Shown here piece by piece: positions 17,341 through 26,128 of a stretch of DNA of 37,318 nucleotides. The notes beneath the pieces were generated by a model. It was not told the origin of the DNA. It saw only the letters and a program-made list of their open reading frames with translations, and searched no databases. The translations under genes were made by a program, and so were the position numbers. How positions within the stretch are numbered: the stretch's first letter is position 1; every line of letters begins with the position of its first letter. This DNA comes from a virus: positions 1 through 37,318 of IMG/VR virus record IMGVR_UViG_3300023178_000121; one strand, given 5' to 3'.

Positions 17341-17763
17341 ATGAAAGATAATGCACAACTCGATGACATTTTAGATGTCAAATCAACAACGATTATTGAA
17401 ATCGATGATGATAAGCCATTACCTACTACATATCGTCCATCTCTACATGAAACTGATAAAGAAGTAGAGAACGATACCAAATATGTCCGACAAAATTTCT
17501 ATGATCTGATTGAGAAAGGACATAGCGCTATCGACGAATTACTTGCTGTAGCAGATCAATCACAACATCCACGAGCATACGAAGTACTCGCTACGATGAT
17601 TAAGACGATGGGCGATATGAACAATGATCTATTAGGCATGCATGAGAAAAAACAAAAGCTCACCGGGGAGAAACCAGAAGACAAGAAGGAAACAGTCAAC
17701 AACAATCTTTTTGTGGGCTCAACAAGTGAGCTTCTAAAGTTGATGAATAAAGATGGCGACTGA
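17341..17763 (+). CDS. 16: Small terminase subunit gp16
   Basis: This protein corresponds to T4 gp16 (164 residues). With ATG 17341 it has 140 residues; GAAGG at 17328-17332 fits a ribosome site for this start. An in-frame ATG at 17314 would give 149 residues and overlap gp15 by 16 bases. The family pattern is visible: an acidic N-terminus, then DTKYVRQNFYDLIEKGHSAIDELLAVAD, a helix pair (YEVLATMIKTMGDMNNDLLG) for ring oligomerisation and a C-terminal VNNNLFVGSTSELLKLM, the conserved tail. It helps gp17 recognise and cut concatemeric DNA and stimulates its ATPase. It overlaps gp17 by 11 bases, matching T4 organisation. Confidence 0.92.
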   Translation: MKDNAQLDDILDVKSTTIIEIDDDKPLPTTYRPSLHETDKEVENDTKYVRQNFYDLIEKGHSAIDELLAVADQSQHPRAYEVLATMIKTMGDMNNDLLGMHEKKQKLTGEKPEDKKETVNNNLFVGSTSELLKLMNKDGD

Positions 17764-19405
17764 TATTCAGGATATTATTGACTACCGTTCGTATCTCGGT
17801 AATGTCAATCTTAAAAGAAAAGGCGTAACGATCGAGTGGACCGAAGAGATGGTCCAAGAATTCGTGAAGTGTGCTAAAGATCCAATATATTTTGCTGAGA
17901 AGTATATACAGATCGTACACGTTGACCACGGACTCATACCGATTACATGCTATGACTATCAAAAAGAAATCATCGAAAAAACCACAAATAACCGACGAGT
18001 ATGTGTGGTTACAAGCCGCCAAGCGGGTAAGACAACGACTGCTGTCTGTCTTATACTTCATTACATTCTTTTTAACGATCATAAGCTTGTCGCTCTTCTC
18101 GCAAATAAAGGAGACGCTGCAAGAGAAATATTGGATCGTATCAAGACGGCTTATGAAGCTCTTCCTAAGTGGTTGCAACAAGGTGTCATCGAATGGAACA
18201 AAGGATCCGTAGAATTTGAAAACGGATCAAAGATCATTGCAGCAGCCACTTCATCATCCGCAATACGAGGTAAATCAGTATCTTTTCTGTATATCGACGA
18301 GACAGCTTTCGTAGAAAACTGGGACGAATTTTTTGCTTCGGTCTTTCCTACAATTTCTTCTGGTACGTCAACCAAAATTCTACTCACATCGACACCGAAC
18401 GGTCTAAATCACTTCTATAAGACGTGCGAAGGAGCGAAGGCGGGTAAAAACGGTTATGAGTTTGTTCAAGTCATGTGGACTGATGTACCAGGTCGTGATC
18501 AAAAATGGTACGATGAAACACTCGCAGCAATGGATTTTGATACTGAGAAGTTTGCTCAGGAAATGGAATGCGAATTCCTCGGCTCGTCAGGCACATTGAT
18601 TGCTGGTTGGAAGCTCAAGCAACTTGTATATAAAGAGGCCGTAAAAGAAGTAGGCGGCATTGTAGTATACGAAGAACCAAAGACAGAAGGCAACTATGTA
18701 ATAGTAGTCGATGTGAGCAGAGGCAAAGGTTTAGACTACTCAGCTTTCCAAGTCATCGATATCTCACAGATGCCATACGTACAGGTTGGTGCATATCGTA
18801 ATAATATGATCACACCAGTCGATTATGCTGCCGCTGTACACGCTGCCGCAAAGTATTTTAACGATGCTAATATACTCGTTGAAGTCAATGATATAGGAGA
18901 ACAAGTAGCTGGTATCATTTTTGAAGAATATGAATATGAAAATATGTTGCTTACTGAAAATAACGGGCGAGAAGGTAAGCGCCTATTATCTGGTGTAGCA
19001 GGATTTAATGGTAAGGCAGATAAAGGTATACGTACTACAAAGTCTGTCAAGTCAATTGGTTGTTCTATGATCAAACTGTTGGTTGAACAGAATCAATTGA
19101 TCATTAATGATTTCGAAACTATTAGAGAGATGTCGACTTTTAGTCAGAAGGGAACATCATACGAAGCAGAACCAGGTAATCATGACGATTTGATGATGTG
19201 TTTGGTACTCTTCGGTTGGCTTTCTAATCAGAGATTTTTCAAAGAACTCACCGATATAAATACGGTTATCAACCTCAAAGAAATGAATGAGGAAAAAGTG
19301 TTCAGTGAATTGGTACCATTTGGAATGATAGATGACGGTCAGAACGAATTCGAGGACCCTAAACCGGTCACCGCTAGGGGTAATGACTATAGTTGGTTAC
19401 TTTGA
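17753..19405 (+). CDS. 17: Large terminase subunit gp17 (packaging ATPase/nuclease)
   Basis: This 550-residue protein is the DNA packaging motor (T4 gp17 has 610). The ATPase domain has Walker A SRQAGKTT at residues 88-95 and Walker B FLYIDE at 178-183, followed by the coupling motif TSTPNG near 212-217. The nuclease domain has the acidic triad: VVDVSRG (Asp320), VEVND (Glu377) and HDDLMM (Asp478/479). The Asp320-Glu377 spacing of 57 equals that in T4 (401-458), a useful check. It docks on the portal (gene 20 here) and uses gp16. The coding sequence starts inside gp16 (11-base overlap). It is the last gene of the overlapping neck-terminase unit, followed by a late promoter for gene 18. Confidence 0.97.
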   Translation: MATDIQDIIDYRSYLGNVNLKRKGVTIEWTEEMVQEFVKCAKDPIYFAEKYIQIVHVDHGLIPITCYDYQKEIIEKTTNNRRVCVVTSRQAGKTTTAVCLILHYILFNDHKLVALLANKGDAAREILDRIKTAYEALPKWLQQGVIEWNKGSVEFENGSKIIAAATSSSAIRGKSVSFLYIDETAFVENWDEFFASVFPTISSGTSTKILLTSTPNGLNHFYKTCEGAKAGKNGYEFVQVMWTDVPGRDQKWYDETLAAMDFDTEKFAQEMECEFLGSSGTLIAGWKLKQLVYKEAVKEVGGIVVYEEPKTEGNYVIVVDVSRGKGLDYSAFQVIDISQMPYVQVGAYRNNMITPVDYAAAVHAAAKYFNDANILVEVNDIGEQVAGIIFEEYEYENMLLTENNGREGKRLLSGVAGFNGKADKGIRTTKSVKSIGCSMIKLLVEQNQLIINDFETIREMSTFSQKGTSYEAEPGNHDDLMMCLVLFGWLSNQRFFKELTDINTVINLKEMNEEKVFSELVPFGMIDDGQNEFEDPKPVTARGNDYSWLL

Positions 19406-19417
19406 AATATCGGTTAT

Positions 19418-19425
19418 TATAAATA
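19418..19425 (+). promoter_or_regulatory. T4-type late promoter (TATAAATA) before gene 18
   Basis: An exact TATAAATA lies in the gap after gp17, 46 bases before the sheath ATG. The downstream leader contains AGGGAGA as the ribosome site. This position is expected for an abundant late tail gene. Confidence 0.8.
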
Positions 19426-19471
19426 AAAGTACGATCTTACATAATTAAAATAATTTAGGGAGAACAAAAAT

Positions 19472-22000
19472 ATGCCTTTTCAATTAAGCCCAGGCGTTAA
19501 TGTTACAGAGATCGATCTGACCACTGTAATCCCTGCCGTTGCCACTACTGACGCTGCTATTGGCGGTGTATTTAAGTGGGGTCCGGTAGATAAGCCTCAA
19601 CTCGTTGTATCTGAAGCTGAACTTGCTAATGAATATGGCAAGCCAGATTCAGACAATGCTGAGACGTGGTTCACTGCAGCCAACTTCTTGGCCTACTCAA
19701 ATCGTCTGCATGTATCTCGAGCACATCACTCAACCGGTGATAATCTTCGAGTAAATGGATATGCAGTTAATGGTTCGAACTACATTGCTGTAGCTGCAAA
19801 TACTGCCACCGGTGTTGGTGTAGGTGACGTTGTCGCAGCTACTGTAAGTGGTTTCGACAGTGAATCCACAGTTACAGTTGTCGATACTTCTGACGTAGTA
19901 CTCAGTGCAGGTGATATTGCTGCTGACGTACTTCCAGATTCAAACGCATACTCAGAAGGTTTGTTTACTAGTACTTCTGCTATTAACTTTGTTGATGGTG
20001 AAGCTGTAACTCTTGCATCTACTGGCACGCTTCCTACTGGTATTGATCCAGGAGAAACATACTATATTCGTGATATTACAACGACTACATTTAAGTTAGC
20101 CGAAGGTGCCGCAGGTAATACGGCTGTTTCCGGTCTGACAGACGCGTCTGGTAGCGGTACACTTACAGTTACACGATCTGGTTCTACTAGAATTACTGTA
20201 TCAAGCTTGTTTAGCGCTTCTACTGGTACTTACGATTTTGAAATTCATGATCCAAGATTCTCATTCAATGCAATTGCTAACACTTCAGCGATGGATTCTG
20301 ATGCTGTAATGTCAAACCACATCGTGAAGAATGACGATCACTACGATTCAGGTATCGAGGATAACTTTGACGCAGCTGTAAGGTTTGTTGCTCGATGTCC
20401 TGGTGCATTGGGTAACTCATTGAAAGTATCTGTTTGTGACAGTGAAGCAGCCTTCACTAGCGATATTCAATTGGTTAATACTTCAATCACTATTGCTGTA
20501 GGTTCAAATACTGCTACTATTAGTTCTTTGAACAACGCGCAAGAAATTACTGATATGACTGATCTGATGACAGTCGGTGATCTTGTTAAGTTGGGTAATT
20601 CAGAAATTGGTGTTCAATATCTCGAGATTACAGCTATCGGCACTCCATCTGGAAATACTGCTAGCATTAACTTCGCTCAAGCACTAGTCACTACTGAGAA
20701 TGTAACGGTAGCTCAAAATGACAACTTGACTCGCCTATGGGGTCAATGGGATGTTGTAGAAAAAGCTCCTGGTACATCAGCTTATGTAGCAGCTCAAGGT
20801 AACACCGCGGCAAAAGATGAAATGCATGTTGTAGTCATTGATGAAGATGGCGAGATCTCTGGTACGCCTAATACTATTCTCGAGGTGTGGCAAGGTCTAT
20901 CGCGTGCTACTGATGCTAAAGACGTAGACGGCGGAAACCTTTATTATAAAGATGTAATCAATCAATCTTCTAAGTATATTTGGTGGGCAAATGATTCAAC
21001 TACTGCTACATCAGCTACTGCTTTGAATGTTGCATCTTCGACCGCAACGCGCCCAGCTATCATGTCATTTGCACACGGTCGCGATATTCCTGGTGAAGCT
21101 GATACTAGCAATATTGGTGATATTCTACGAGCATATGATAAGTTTAAGTCTGCTGAAGACTATGACATTTCATTGGTACTTGGTGGTAAGTCAATCGGTA
21201 TCAACGGTGTAACAGTATCTAACTACATCATCGATAACATCTGTGAGCGCCGTAAGGATTGTGTAGCATTCATCTCACCTGAAAAGGCAGACGTTGTACG
21301 TAATGCTAGCGATATCACAGAAGATGTAGTTGCATTTAGAAATAACTTGCGATCAACTTCATACGCTGTACTCGATAGTGGATACAAGTATCAATATGAC
21401 AAGTACAATGACATTTATCGGTGGATTCCGCTCAACGGTGATGTCGCTGGTCTTTGTGCTTACACTGATGACTCACGTGATCCATGGTGGTCACCTGCTG
21501 GATTCAACCGCGGTAACATCAAGAACGTTGTTAAACTCGCTTGGAACCCCAAGAAAGGAGAGCGCGACATTCTTTATAAGAACGGTGTGAACCCATGCGT
21601 TAACTTCCCTGGACAAGGTATTGTATTGTTCGGTGATAAGACGCTGCTTGCTAAGCCATCAGCATTCGATCGAATCAATGTACGTCGACTGTTTATTGTT
21701 CTTGAAAAAGCAATCGCGACGGCCTCGAAGTTTACTCTCTTTGAATTCAATGATGAGTTTACTCGAGCTAGCTTTGTCAACCTCGTAACGCCTTATCTAC
21801 GAGATGTACAAGGTCGCCGCGGTATTACTGACTTCACAGTTGTATGTGATGAGACGAATAACACAGGAGAAGTTATCGATCGCAACGAGTTTGTTGGTGA
21901 TATTTACATCAAACCTGCTCGAAGCATCAACTTCATCCAACTCAACTTCGTCGCTGTACGCACTGGCGTAGAATTCTCCGAAGTTATTGGGAATTTCTAA
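19472..22000 (+). CDS. 18: Tail sheath protein gp18, enlarged
   Basis: This 842-residue protein is the contractile sheath subunit (T4 gp18 has 659). Its ends are conserved: N-terminal SPGVNVTEIDLTTVIPAV with GGVFKWGP, and C-terminal segments with GIVLFGDKT, INVRRLFIVLEKAI, and NRNEFVGDIYIKPARSINFI, which form the interlocking core of the sheath ring. An outer segment of about 300 residues is inserted after residue 100. It includes a unit near 175-237 with TLPTGIDPGETYYIRDI and TTTFKLAEG, a small beta-domain seen in other phage proteins. This extra mass should sit on the outer surface. Late-promoter controlled and followed by the tube gene. Homology is certain; the insertion's role is unknown. 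Confidence 0.95.
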   Translation: MPFQLSPGVNVTEIDLTTVIPAVATTDAAIGGVFKWGPVDKPQLVVSEAELANEYGKPDSDNAETWFTAANFLAYSNRLHVSRAHHSTGDNLRVNGYAVNGSNYIAVAANTATGVGVGDVVAATVSGFDSESTVTVVDTSDVVLSAGDIAADVLPDSNAYSEGLFTSTSAINFVDGEAVTLASTGTLPTGIDPGETYYIRDITTTTFKLAEGAAGNTAVSGLTDASGSGTLTVTRSGSTRITVSSLFSASTGTYDFEIHDPRFSFNAIANTSAMDSDAVMSNHIVKNDDHYDSGIEDNFDAAVRFVARCPGALGNSLKVSVCDSEAAFTSDIQLVNTSITIAVGSNTATISSLNNAQEITDMTDLMTVGDLVKLGNSEIGVQYLEITAIGTPSGNTASINFAQALVTTENVTVAQNDNLTRLWGQWDVVEKAPGTSAYVAAQGNTAAKDEMHVVVIDEDGEISGTPNTILEVWQGLSRATDAKDVDGGNLYYKDVINQSSKYIWWANDSTTATSATALNVASSTATRPAIMSFAHGRDIPGEADTSNIGDILRAYDKFKSAEDYDISLVLGGKSIGINGVTVSNYIIDNICERRKDCVAFISPEKADVVRNASDITEDVVAFRNNLRSTSYAVLDSGYKYQYDKYNDIYRWIPLNGDVAGLCAYTDDSRDPWWSPAGFNRGNIKNVVKLAWNPKKGERDILYKNGVNPCVNFPGQGIVLFGDKTLLAKPSAFDRINVRRLFIVLEKAIATASKFTLFEFNDEFTRASFVNLVTPYLRDVQGRRGITDFTVVCDETNNTGEVIDRNEFVGDIYIKPARSINFIQLNFVAVRTGVEFSEVIGNF

Positions 22001-22015
22001 TAAATAAGATAAATA
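21999..22015 (+). promoter_or_regulatory. Tandem T4-type late promoter motifs before gene 19
   Basis: AATAAATA (21999-22006) and GATAAATA (22008-22015) both match NATAAATA and lie nine bases apart between the gp18 stop and the tube gene. The second is 23 bases upstream of the ATG. Two sites could raise tube protein output. Confidence 0.6.
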
Positions 22016-22038
22016 AGAAAAAAACAGGAGAATAACAA

Positions 22039-22545
22039 ATGGCATTTAGCGTACAGAACTTCAAGTCAGCGGCTCTCAGTCAGGGTGGGTATCGTCCCGC
22101 CCTGTTTGAAGTACAAGTCACGACTTTGGGTGAAGAGTTCAATCTGCTGTGCATGTCATCGCAAGTTCCTTCATTCACGACAGGTATTATTGAAGTTCCC
22201 TACTTCGGTCGTAAAGTGAAGATTGCTGGTGACCGAACATTCGCAGAATGGACTACGACTGTAATGATTGAAGAAGACTTCAGCCAACGCGCAGTACTCG
22301 AAGAGTGGGCCCGAAAGGTAAATGATGGTCCTTCTAACATTCGATCTTACGGTTCACCTGAAGACTATAAAGAAGATGCTACTATCAAGCTTTATGGTAA
22401 GACTGGCTCTAAGCTTCGTGAGTATACTCTCGTTGGTTGCTGGCCTTCAGATGTCGGTACTATTGAATTGGATTGGAACACTACTGATACGATCGGTACT
22501 TATACGGTCACTTGGTCATTCGACTACTTCAATCCCGGTTCCTAA
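22039..22545 (+). CDS. 19: Tail tube protein gp19
   Basis: This 168-residue protein corresponds to T4 gp19 (163), the subunit of the inner tail tube through which DNA passes. Family marks are FEVQVTTLGEEFNLLCMSSQVPSF near residue 24, the strand pair with VPYFGRKVKIAGDRTFAEW, and C-terminal GTYTVTWSFDYFNPGS. It has a strong ribosome site (CAGGAG). It follows gp18 with only 38 bases between. A terminator hairpin lies about 26 bases after the stop, so gp19 is the end of this unit. A paralogous fold appears at 29615-30121. Confidence 0.95.
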   Translation: MAFSVQNFKSAALSQGGYRPALFEVQVTTLGEEFNLLCMSSQVPSFTTGIIEVPYFGRKVKIAGDRTFAEWTTTVMIEEDFSQRAVLEEWARKVNDGPSNIRSYGSPEDYKEDATIKLYGKTGSKLREYTLVGCWPSDVGTIELDWNTTDTIGTYTVTWSFDYFNPGS

Positions 22546-22571
22546 TCCGGTCCGCCTTGACTAATCAATAG

Positions 22572-22599
22572 AGGGGATATAAATAACTATATCCCCTTT
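22572..22599 (+). terminator. Terminator hairpin after gene 19, with nested late promoter
   Basis: GGGGATATA (22573-22581) pairs with TATATCCCC (22588-22596) around a 6-base loop, flanked by an A-T pair and followed by TTTATTTC. It lies downstream of the tube gene. The ascending stem and loop contain TATAAATA (22578-22585), so one sequence carries both signals. Confidence 0.75.
22578..22585 (+). promoter_or_regulatory. T4-type late promoter (TATAAATA) before gene 20
   Basis: An exact TATAAATA lies 33 bases before the portal ATG and inside the terminator hairpin. A transcript started here would begin in or near the 3' arm of the hairpin and so would not reform it. Confidence 0.7.
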
Positions 22600-22618
22600 A
22601 TTTCATCGGAGATAATGA

Positions 22619-24253
22619 ATGGACCTTTTTGGATTTGAAATAAACAGGAAGAAGGAGCAGAAAGAAGCTGAAAAGCGGATCTCCTTCGTTCCTCCCTCCA
22701 ATGAAGACGGTGCACTTACCGTTGCAGCGGGTGGTGTCTATGGCACCTACGTTGATCTCGATGGTTCAGTCCGAACCGAAGCAGAACTTGTCAATAAGTA
22801 TCGAGCTATCTCGTTCGATCCGACTATTGACATGGCCATCGCAGAAATTTGTAACGAAGCAATCGTTGAAGACAGCGATGAAGATACCGTCTCTATTGTA
22901 TTAGATGATGTAGAACAACCAGACAGAATCAAAAAAACTATACAAGAAGAATTTGATAACGTTCTTCAATTACTTGAATTCAATCGTCTGAGCTACGAAT
23001 TATTCCGACGTTGGTATGTAGACGGTCGTCTATACTACCACGTTCTTGTTGATGAGAACAAACCTGCAAAAGGTATTGTCGAAGTACGATATGTAGATCC
23101 TCGTAATATCAAGAAAGTACGAGAAGTCAAGAAAGAAAAAGATAAAAAGACTGGTGTGACTATCGAGAAGGTGATCAATGAGTATTATATGTACTCACCG
23201 TCTGGTTTCTTGAAGCGAACGGGTTCATTAACTGGATCTACAATGAATAGCTACGGCTCTTCAGGTTCAGCATCAGCTGAAGGTGTGAAGATTGCACGAG
23301 ATGCCGTAGTATATTGTACTTCAGGTTATCAAAGTCTTGATAACAAACTTATTCTTTCTCATTTGCAAAAAGCAATTCGACCTCTTAATCAGTTGCGTTC
23401 GTTAGAAGATTCGTTAGTCATCTATCGTATTTCACGAGCACCTGAGCGTCGAATCTTTTATGTAGATGTTGGTGGTCTGCCTAAAGCTAAAGCAGAACAA
23501 TACCTCGCTGACATCATGACCAAATTTAAGAATAAGGTTGTCTATGATTCATCGACTGGTGAAATCAGAGATGATCGTAAGTTTATGACAATGCTCGAAG
23601 ACTTCTGGCTTCCACGCCGAGAAGGTGGACGTGGTACCGAAATCACTACACTGCCAGGTGGCCAAAATTTAGGAGACATCGATGACGTTGTTTATTTCCA
23701 AAATAATCTATATCGTTCTCTCAATGTACCCATCTCTCGCCTACAACCAGAGACTACATTCTCTCTTGGTCGTGCTACAGAAATTACTCGCGACGAAGTA
23801 AAGTTCGGCAAGTTTATTACTCGACTACGTAATAAGTTCTCTGAACTCTTTATGAAGTTGCTCGAGCGACAGTTGATCCTTAAAGGTGTGTGCACAGTTG
23901 AAGATTGGACAGAGTGGAAGCAACAGATTGATTTCAACTTTGCTGTCGATAACTACTTCGAAGAACTCAAGCTTGCTGAATTAAATCGAGACCGAGTTGG
24001 TTTGGCGCGAGAAATGGAAGAGTACGTTGGTAAATACTATTCGCATGAATATATGAGACGATATGTACTGCAACACTCTGAAGCTGAGATTGAAGAGATC
24101 GATAAGCAAATTGCAGACGAGAAAACTGATGAAAGATATGTTGATCCTGAAGAATTAGAACAGGATGAACCAGAGCAAGAAGAACCAGCACCACCTGCGC
24201 CTACATATAAACTAGTGCCCGATGATAGCAAAAAAGAAGATGACGCAGCATGA
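22619..24253 (+). CDS. 20: Portal vertex protein gp20
   Basis: This 544-residue protein corresponds to T4 gp20 (524), the dodecameric portal that nucleates the head and forms the channel for packaging. The start at ATG 22619 has CGGAGATA upstream. Characteristic pieces include VNKYRAISFDPTIDMAIAEI, EFDNVLQLLEFNRLSYELFRRWYVDGRLYYHV, a basic loop (KKVREVKKEKDKK), the wing segment with YRISRAPERRIFYVDVGGLP and the LPGGQNLGDIDDVVYFQNNLYRSLNVP stretch, which are strongly conserved. The C-terminus is acidic and proline-rich. It is followed after 47 bases by the prohead core genes. Identity is certain. Confidence 0.96.
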   Translation: MDLFGFEINRKKEQKEAEKRISFVPPSNEDGALTVAAGGVYGTYVDLDGSVRTEAELVNKYRAISFDPTIDMAIAEICNEAIVEDSDEDTVSIVLDDVEQPDRIKKTIQEEFDNVLQLLEFNRLSYELFRRWYVDGRLYYHVLVDENKPAKGIVEVRYVDPRNIKKVREVKKEKDKKTGVTIEKVINEYYMYSPSGFLKRTGSLTGSTMNSYGSSGSASAEGVKIARDAVVYCTSGYQSLDNKLILSHLQKAIRPLNQLRSLEDSLVIYRISRAPERRIFYVDVGGLPKAKAEQYLADIMTKFKNKVVYDSSTGEIRDDRKFMTMLEDFWLPRREGGRGTEITTLPGGQNLGDIDDVVYFQNNLYRSLNVPISRLQPETTFSLGRATEITRDEVKFGKFITRLRNKFSELFMKLLERQLILKGVCTVEDWTEWKQQIDFNFAVDNYFEELKLAELNRDRVGLAREMEEYVGKYYSHEYMRRYVLQHSEAEIEEIDKQIADEKTDERYVDPEELEQDEPEQEEPAPPAPTYKLVPDDSKKEDDAA

Positions 24254-24265
24254 AGCCGTTTTCTT

Positions 24266-24273
24266 TATAAATA
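24266..24273 (+). promoter_or_regulatory. T4-type late promoter (TATAAATA) before gene 67
   Basis: An exact TATAAATA lies 27 bases before the ATG of the prohead core gene, with GGAGA as ribosome site between them. Confidence 0.78.
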
Positions 24274-24300
24274 AAGGTGTAATGTAATTGGAGATACAAT

Positions 24301-24570
24301 ATGACTGATGTAACTGATTTTATTGGCGCTGCTGTAGCAGATAAGCCAGTCGCAGCACTCAAAGCTTTTTCTGCGGCTATGGAACCCAGAATTTCTGATG
24401 CTTTAGATACACGTTATTCTGAAGTATCAAATCAGGTGTTTAACCCACAAGTCGATGCTGATGATGAAGCCGAAATCCACGAGCTCGAATTAACAACAGA
24501 CGACGAAGTAGAGGTTGAAGAACCAGAAGCAGAATTAGAAACAGAAATGGAAGAACCACAAGATGTCTGA
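24301..24570 (+). CDS. 67: Prohead core protein gp67-like
   Basis: This 89-residue acidic protein lies directly after the portal, the position of T4 gene 67 (a small prohead core protein). The N-terminal half has KPVAALKAFSAAMEPRISDALDTRY and VSNQVFNP, which matches the gp67 pattern of a helix with the DAL...V..Q.F motif. The C-terminal half is almost all acidic (VEVEEPEAELETEMEE), as in T4 gp67, where it is cut to internal peptides by the prohead protease. It overlaps the next gene by 8 bases. The call rests on position plus this composition. Confidence 0.8.
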   Translation: MTDVTDFIGAAVADKPVAALKAFSAAMEPRISDALDTRYSEVSNQVFNPQVDADDEAEIHELELTTDDEVEVEEPEAELETEMEEPQDV

Positions 24571-25282
24571 CTTACTTAGTAACATTTTAGAAAAGTACAA
24601 GAAAGCGGGTACGCTCGACATCGATCGTTCTGGCGCAGACGGCAAAGAGAACGACTTTATTGGTAAACACACCGATAATGTCGACACCTTTGATGGTCCT
24701 GGCATGAAAGAGATCGATGCTGCTGTCGCTGCCGTTTCACATGCAAAGCGAGCACCGCATAAGGGTTATGAAGTCGATACAGATGATGACGTATATGAGT
24801 CGACTGATATGACATACGCTGATGAGATTGAAGAGTTGGCTGGTATGGAATATGTCGACGAAGACCTCATGTTCGAAGAAGAAAAACTGCAAGAAGACGC
24901 AGCATTCTTTATGAAGCTTATCGACGAAGTAGTCGAAGAGTTCTACAATGAAGAAGCTGACGAAGAAGAAAAAGCAATGCTCGACGAGATGTTAGCATCA
25001 GATGAAGGTTATATCGAATTTGTTGATATGATCTTCGAAGGCAAAATGGGTGTAGCTGATGAAGGTGGCGATGACGAAGTTATCGATGCTAATCCCAAGC
25101 TGAAAGGTAAGAAAGCAAAAGGTGACGGTAAAGGACATTCTGCTGACGGTAAAGATCAGATGGTCAAAGAAGATGTCGAGCGTCACGCAGATCATAAAAT
25201 GGTTAAAGCAAAAACTCCTGACGGTAAAGTTATTTGGCGTAAAGTAAAAGCTGAAACTGAAGTAAGTAAACAGTCTGACTAA
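24563..25282 (+). CDS. Acidic prohead core candidate at the gene 68 position
   Basis: This 239-residue, strongly acidic protein starts within the end of the gp67-like gene and ends overlapping the next start by one base. The N-terminus (MSDLLSNILEKYKKAGTLDI) is followed by KENDFIGKHTDNVDTFDGPG, a helical acidic centre (DAAFFMKLIDEVVEEFYNEE) and a lysine-rich tail (KLKGKKAKGDGKGHSADGKD). T4 gp68 is only about 140 residues, so this could be an enlarged or unrelated prohead core/scaffold protein. Its many acidic and L-x-E sites suit a protein cut and expelled during maturation. Its role is inferred from position and composition. Confidence 0.65.
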   Translation: MSDLLSNILEKYKKAGTLDIDRSGADGKENDFIGKHTDNVDTFDGPGMKEIDAAVAAVSHAKRAPHKGYEVDTDDDVYESTDMTYADEIEELAGMEYVDEDLMFEEEKLQEDAAFFMKLIDEVVEEFYNEEADEEEKAMLDEMLASDEGYIEFVDMIFEGKMGVADEGGDDEVIDANPKLKGKKAKGDGKGHSADGKDQMVKEDVERHADHKMVKAKTPDGKVIWRKVKAETEVSKQSD

Positions 25283-26109
25283 TGGCTCAGTTTCGACGTG
25301 ACACTTCGGCGTTTTTGCCTAATGGCAATACATTATTTGAAGTTGTCATGCTCGGTGATTCGAATGGCAACATCATCAATAGTTTTGGGGATGCTGCTAA
25401 TATACCAATTGCATCGGGCGCAGTTTCAGGTTATAGTGTAGTACATAAGTTTGGTTTAGTAGACGGTACTGCATCTGGTGCATTAAGTACAATTTGGTCT
25501 CCAGCCGATACATCATCGACACTACTATATCCTTGGGATTTTACTCCAGGAACTGTGACAGCAACGAGCTCGAGTGCTGATGATACTGGTGGCGGTGCTG
25601 GAGCACAGACGATTGTAATACAAGGTTTAGATTCTGATTACAATGAAATAGAATCTACACTTACATTAGCTGGTACATCAGCTAGCGCAGCAAGCGCAGA
25701 AGAATTTATTGTAGTGCATCGAGCATATATTGCAAGTGGTACTACGAACGTAGGAACGATTAGCATCAATACAGCAGGTGCTAAAGTTGGTGAAATTGCT
25801 GCTGGATTTGGTCAGACATTAATGTCTGTTTATACTGTTCCAGCTGGCAAGACAGCGTTCCTATCGAATTTAAGAGTGTCGTCGTCAAAGCAGACGTCGA
25901 GTATTATTAGATTGATGGTAAGACCGATGGGTGGTGTGTTTAGAGTACAATCGACAATTTCATTGTATTCTGGTACAGGTGAAACACAATTCGTTACGCC
26001 ACTGAAGATTACTGAGAAATCTAATATTGATGTCAGAATTACTGGCGGCACAAACAATACTGTATCATGCGACTTCGACATGGTATTAGTAGATAATAGT
26101 TATTTGTAA
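25282..26109 (+). CDS. Putative virion structural protein inserted before gene 21
   Basis: This 275-residue protein begins MAQFRRDTSAFLPNGNTLFEV. It continues with Thr/Ser/Gly-rich beta segments such as STLLYPWDFTPGT, VIQGLDSDYNEIESTLTL and VYTVPAGKTAFLSNLRVSSS and ends near VSCDFDMVLVDNSYL. The pattern is that of a jelly-roll type virion protein common in marine phages, with no enzyme motif. It sits between prohead core genes and the protease, where T4 has no gene. A head decoration or capsid-fibre role is likely, but a tail role cannot be ruled out. It overlaps the previous gene by one base. Confidence 0.7.
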   Translation: MAQFRRDTSAFLPNGNTLFEVVMLGDSNGNIINSFGDAANIPIASGAVSGYSVVHKFGLVDGTASGALSTIWSPADTSSTLLYPWDFTPGTVTATSSSADDTGGGAGAQTIVIQGLDSDYNEIESTLTLAGTSASAASAEEFIVVHRAYIASGTTNVGTISINTAGAKVGEIAAGFGQTLMSVYTVPAGKTAFLSNLRVSSSKQTSSIIRLMVRPMGGVFRVQSTISLYSGTGETQFVTPLKITEKSNIDVRITGGTNNTVSCDFDMVLVDNSYL

Positions 26110-26116
26110 ATAAATA
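26109..26116 (+). promoter_or_regulatory. T4-type late promoter motif (AATAAATA)
   Basis: AATAAATA matches NATAAATA. It overlaps the stop of the preceding gene and is 12 bases before the ATG at 26129. It may drive the small gene and the protease gene. Confidence 0.5.
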
Positions 26117-26128
26117 CGGAATATAACA

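Noticed and set aside
17696-18181. 161-codon minus-strand frame over genes 16 and 17
   Set aside because: Both sense genes are certain, and the antisense product is cysteine-rich and irregular with no ribosome site.
19255-19262. TATAAATA inside gene 17 coding sequence
   Set aside because: It is within the reading frame, about 210 bases before gene 18, which has its own site in the gap, so it is probably chance.
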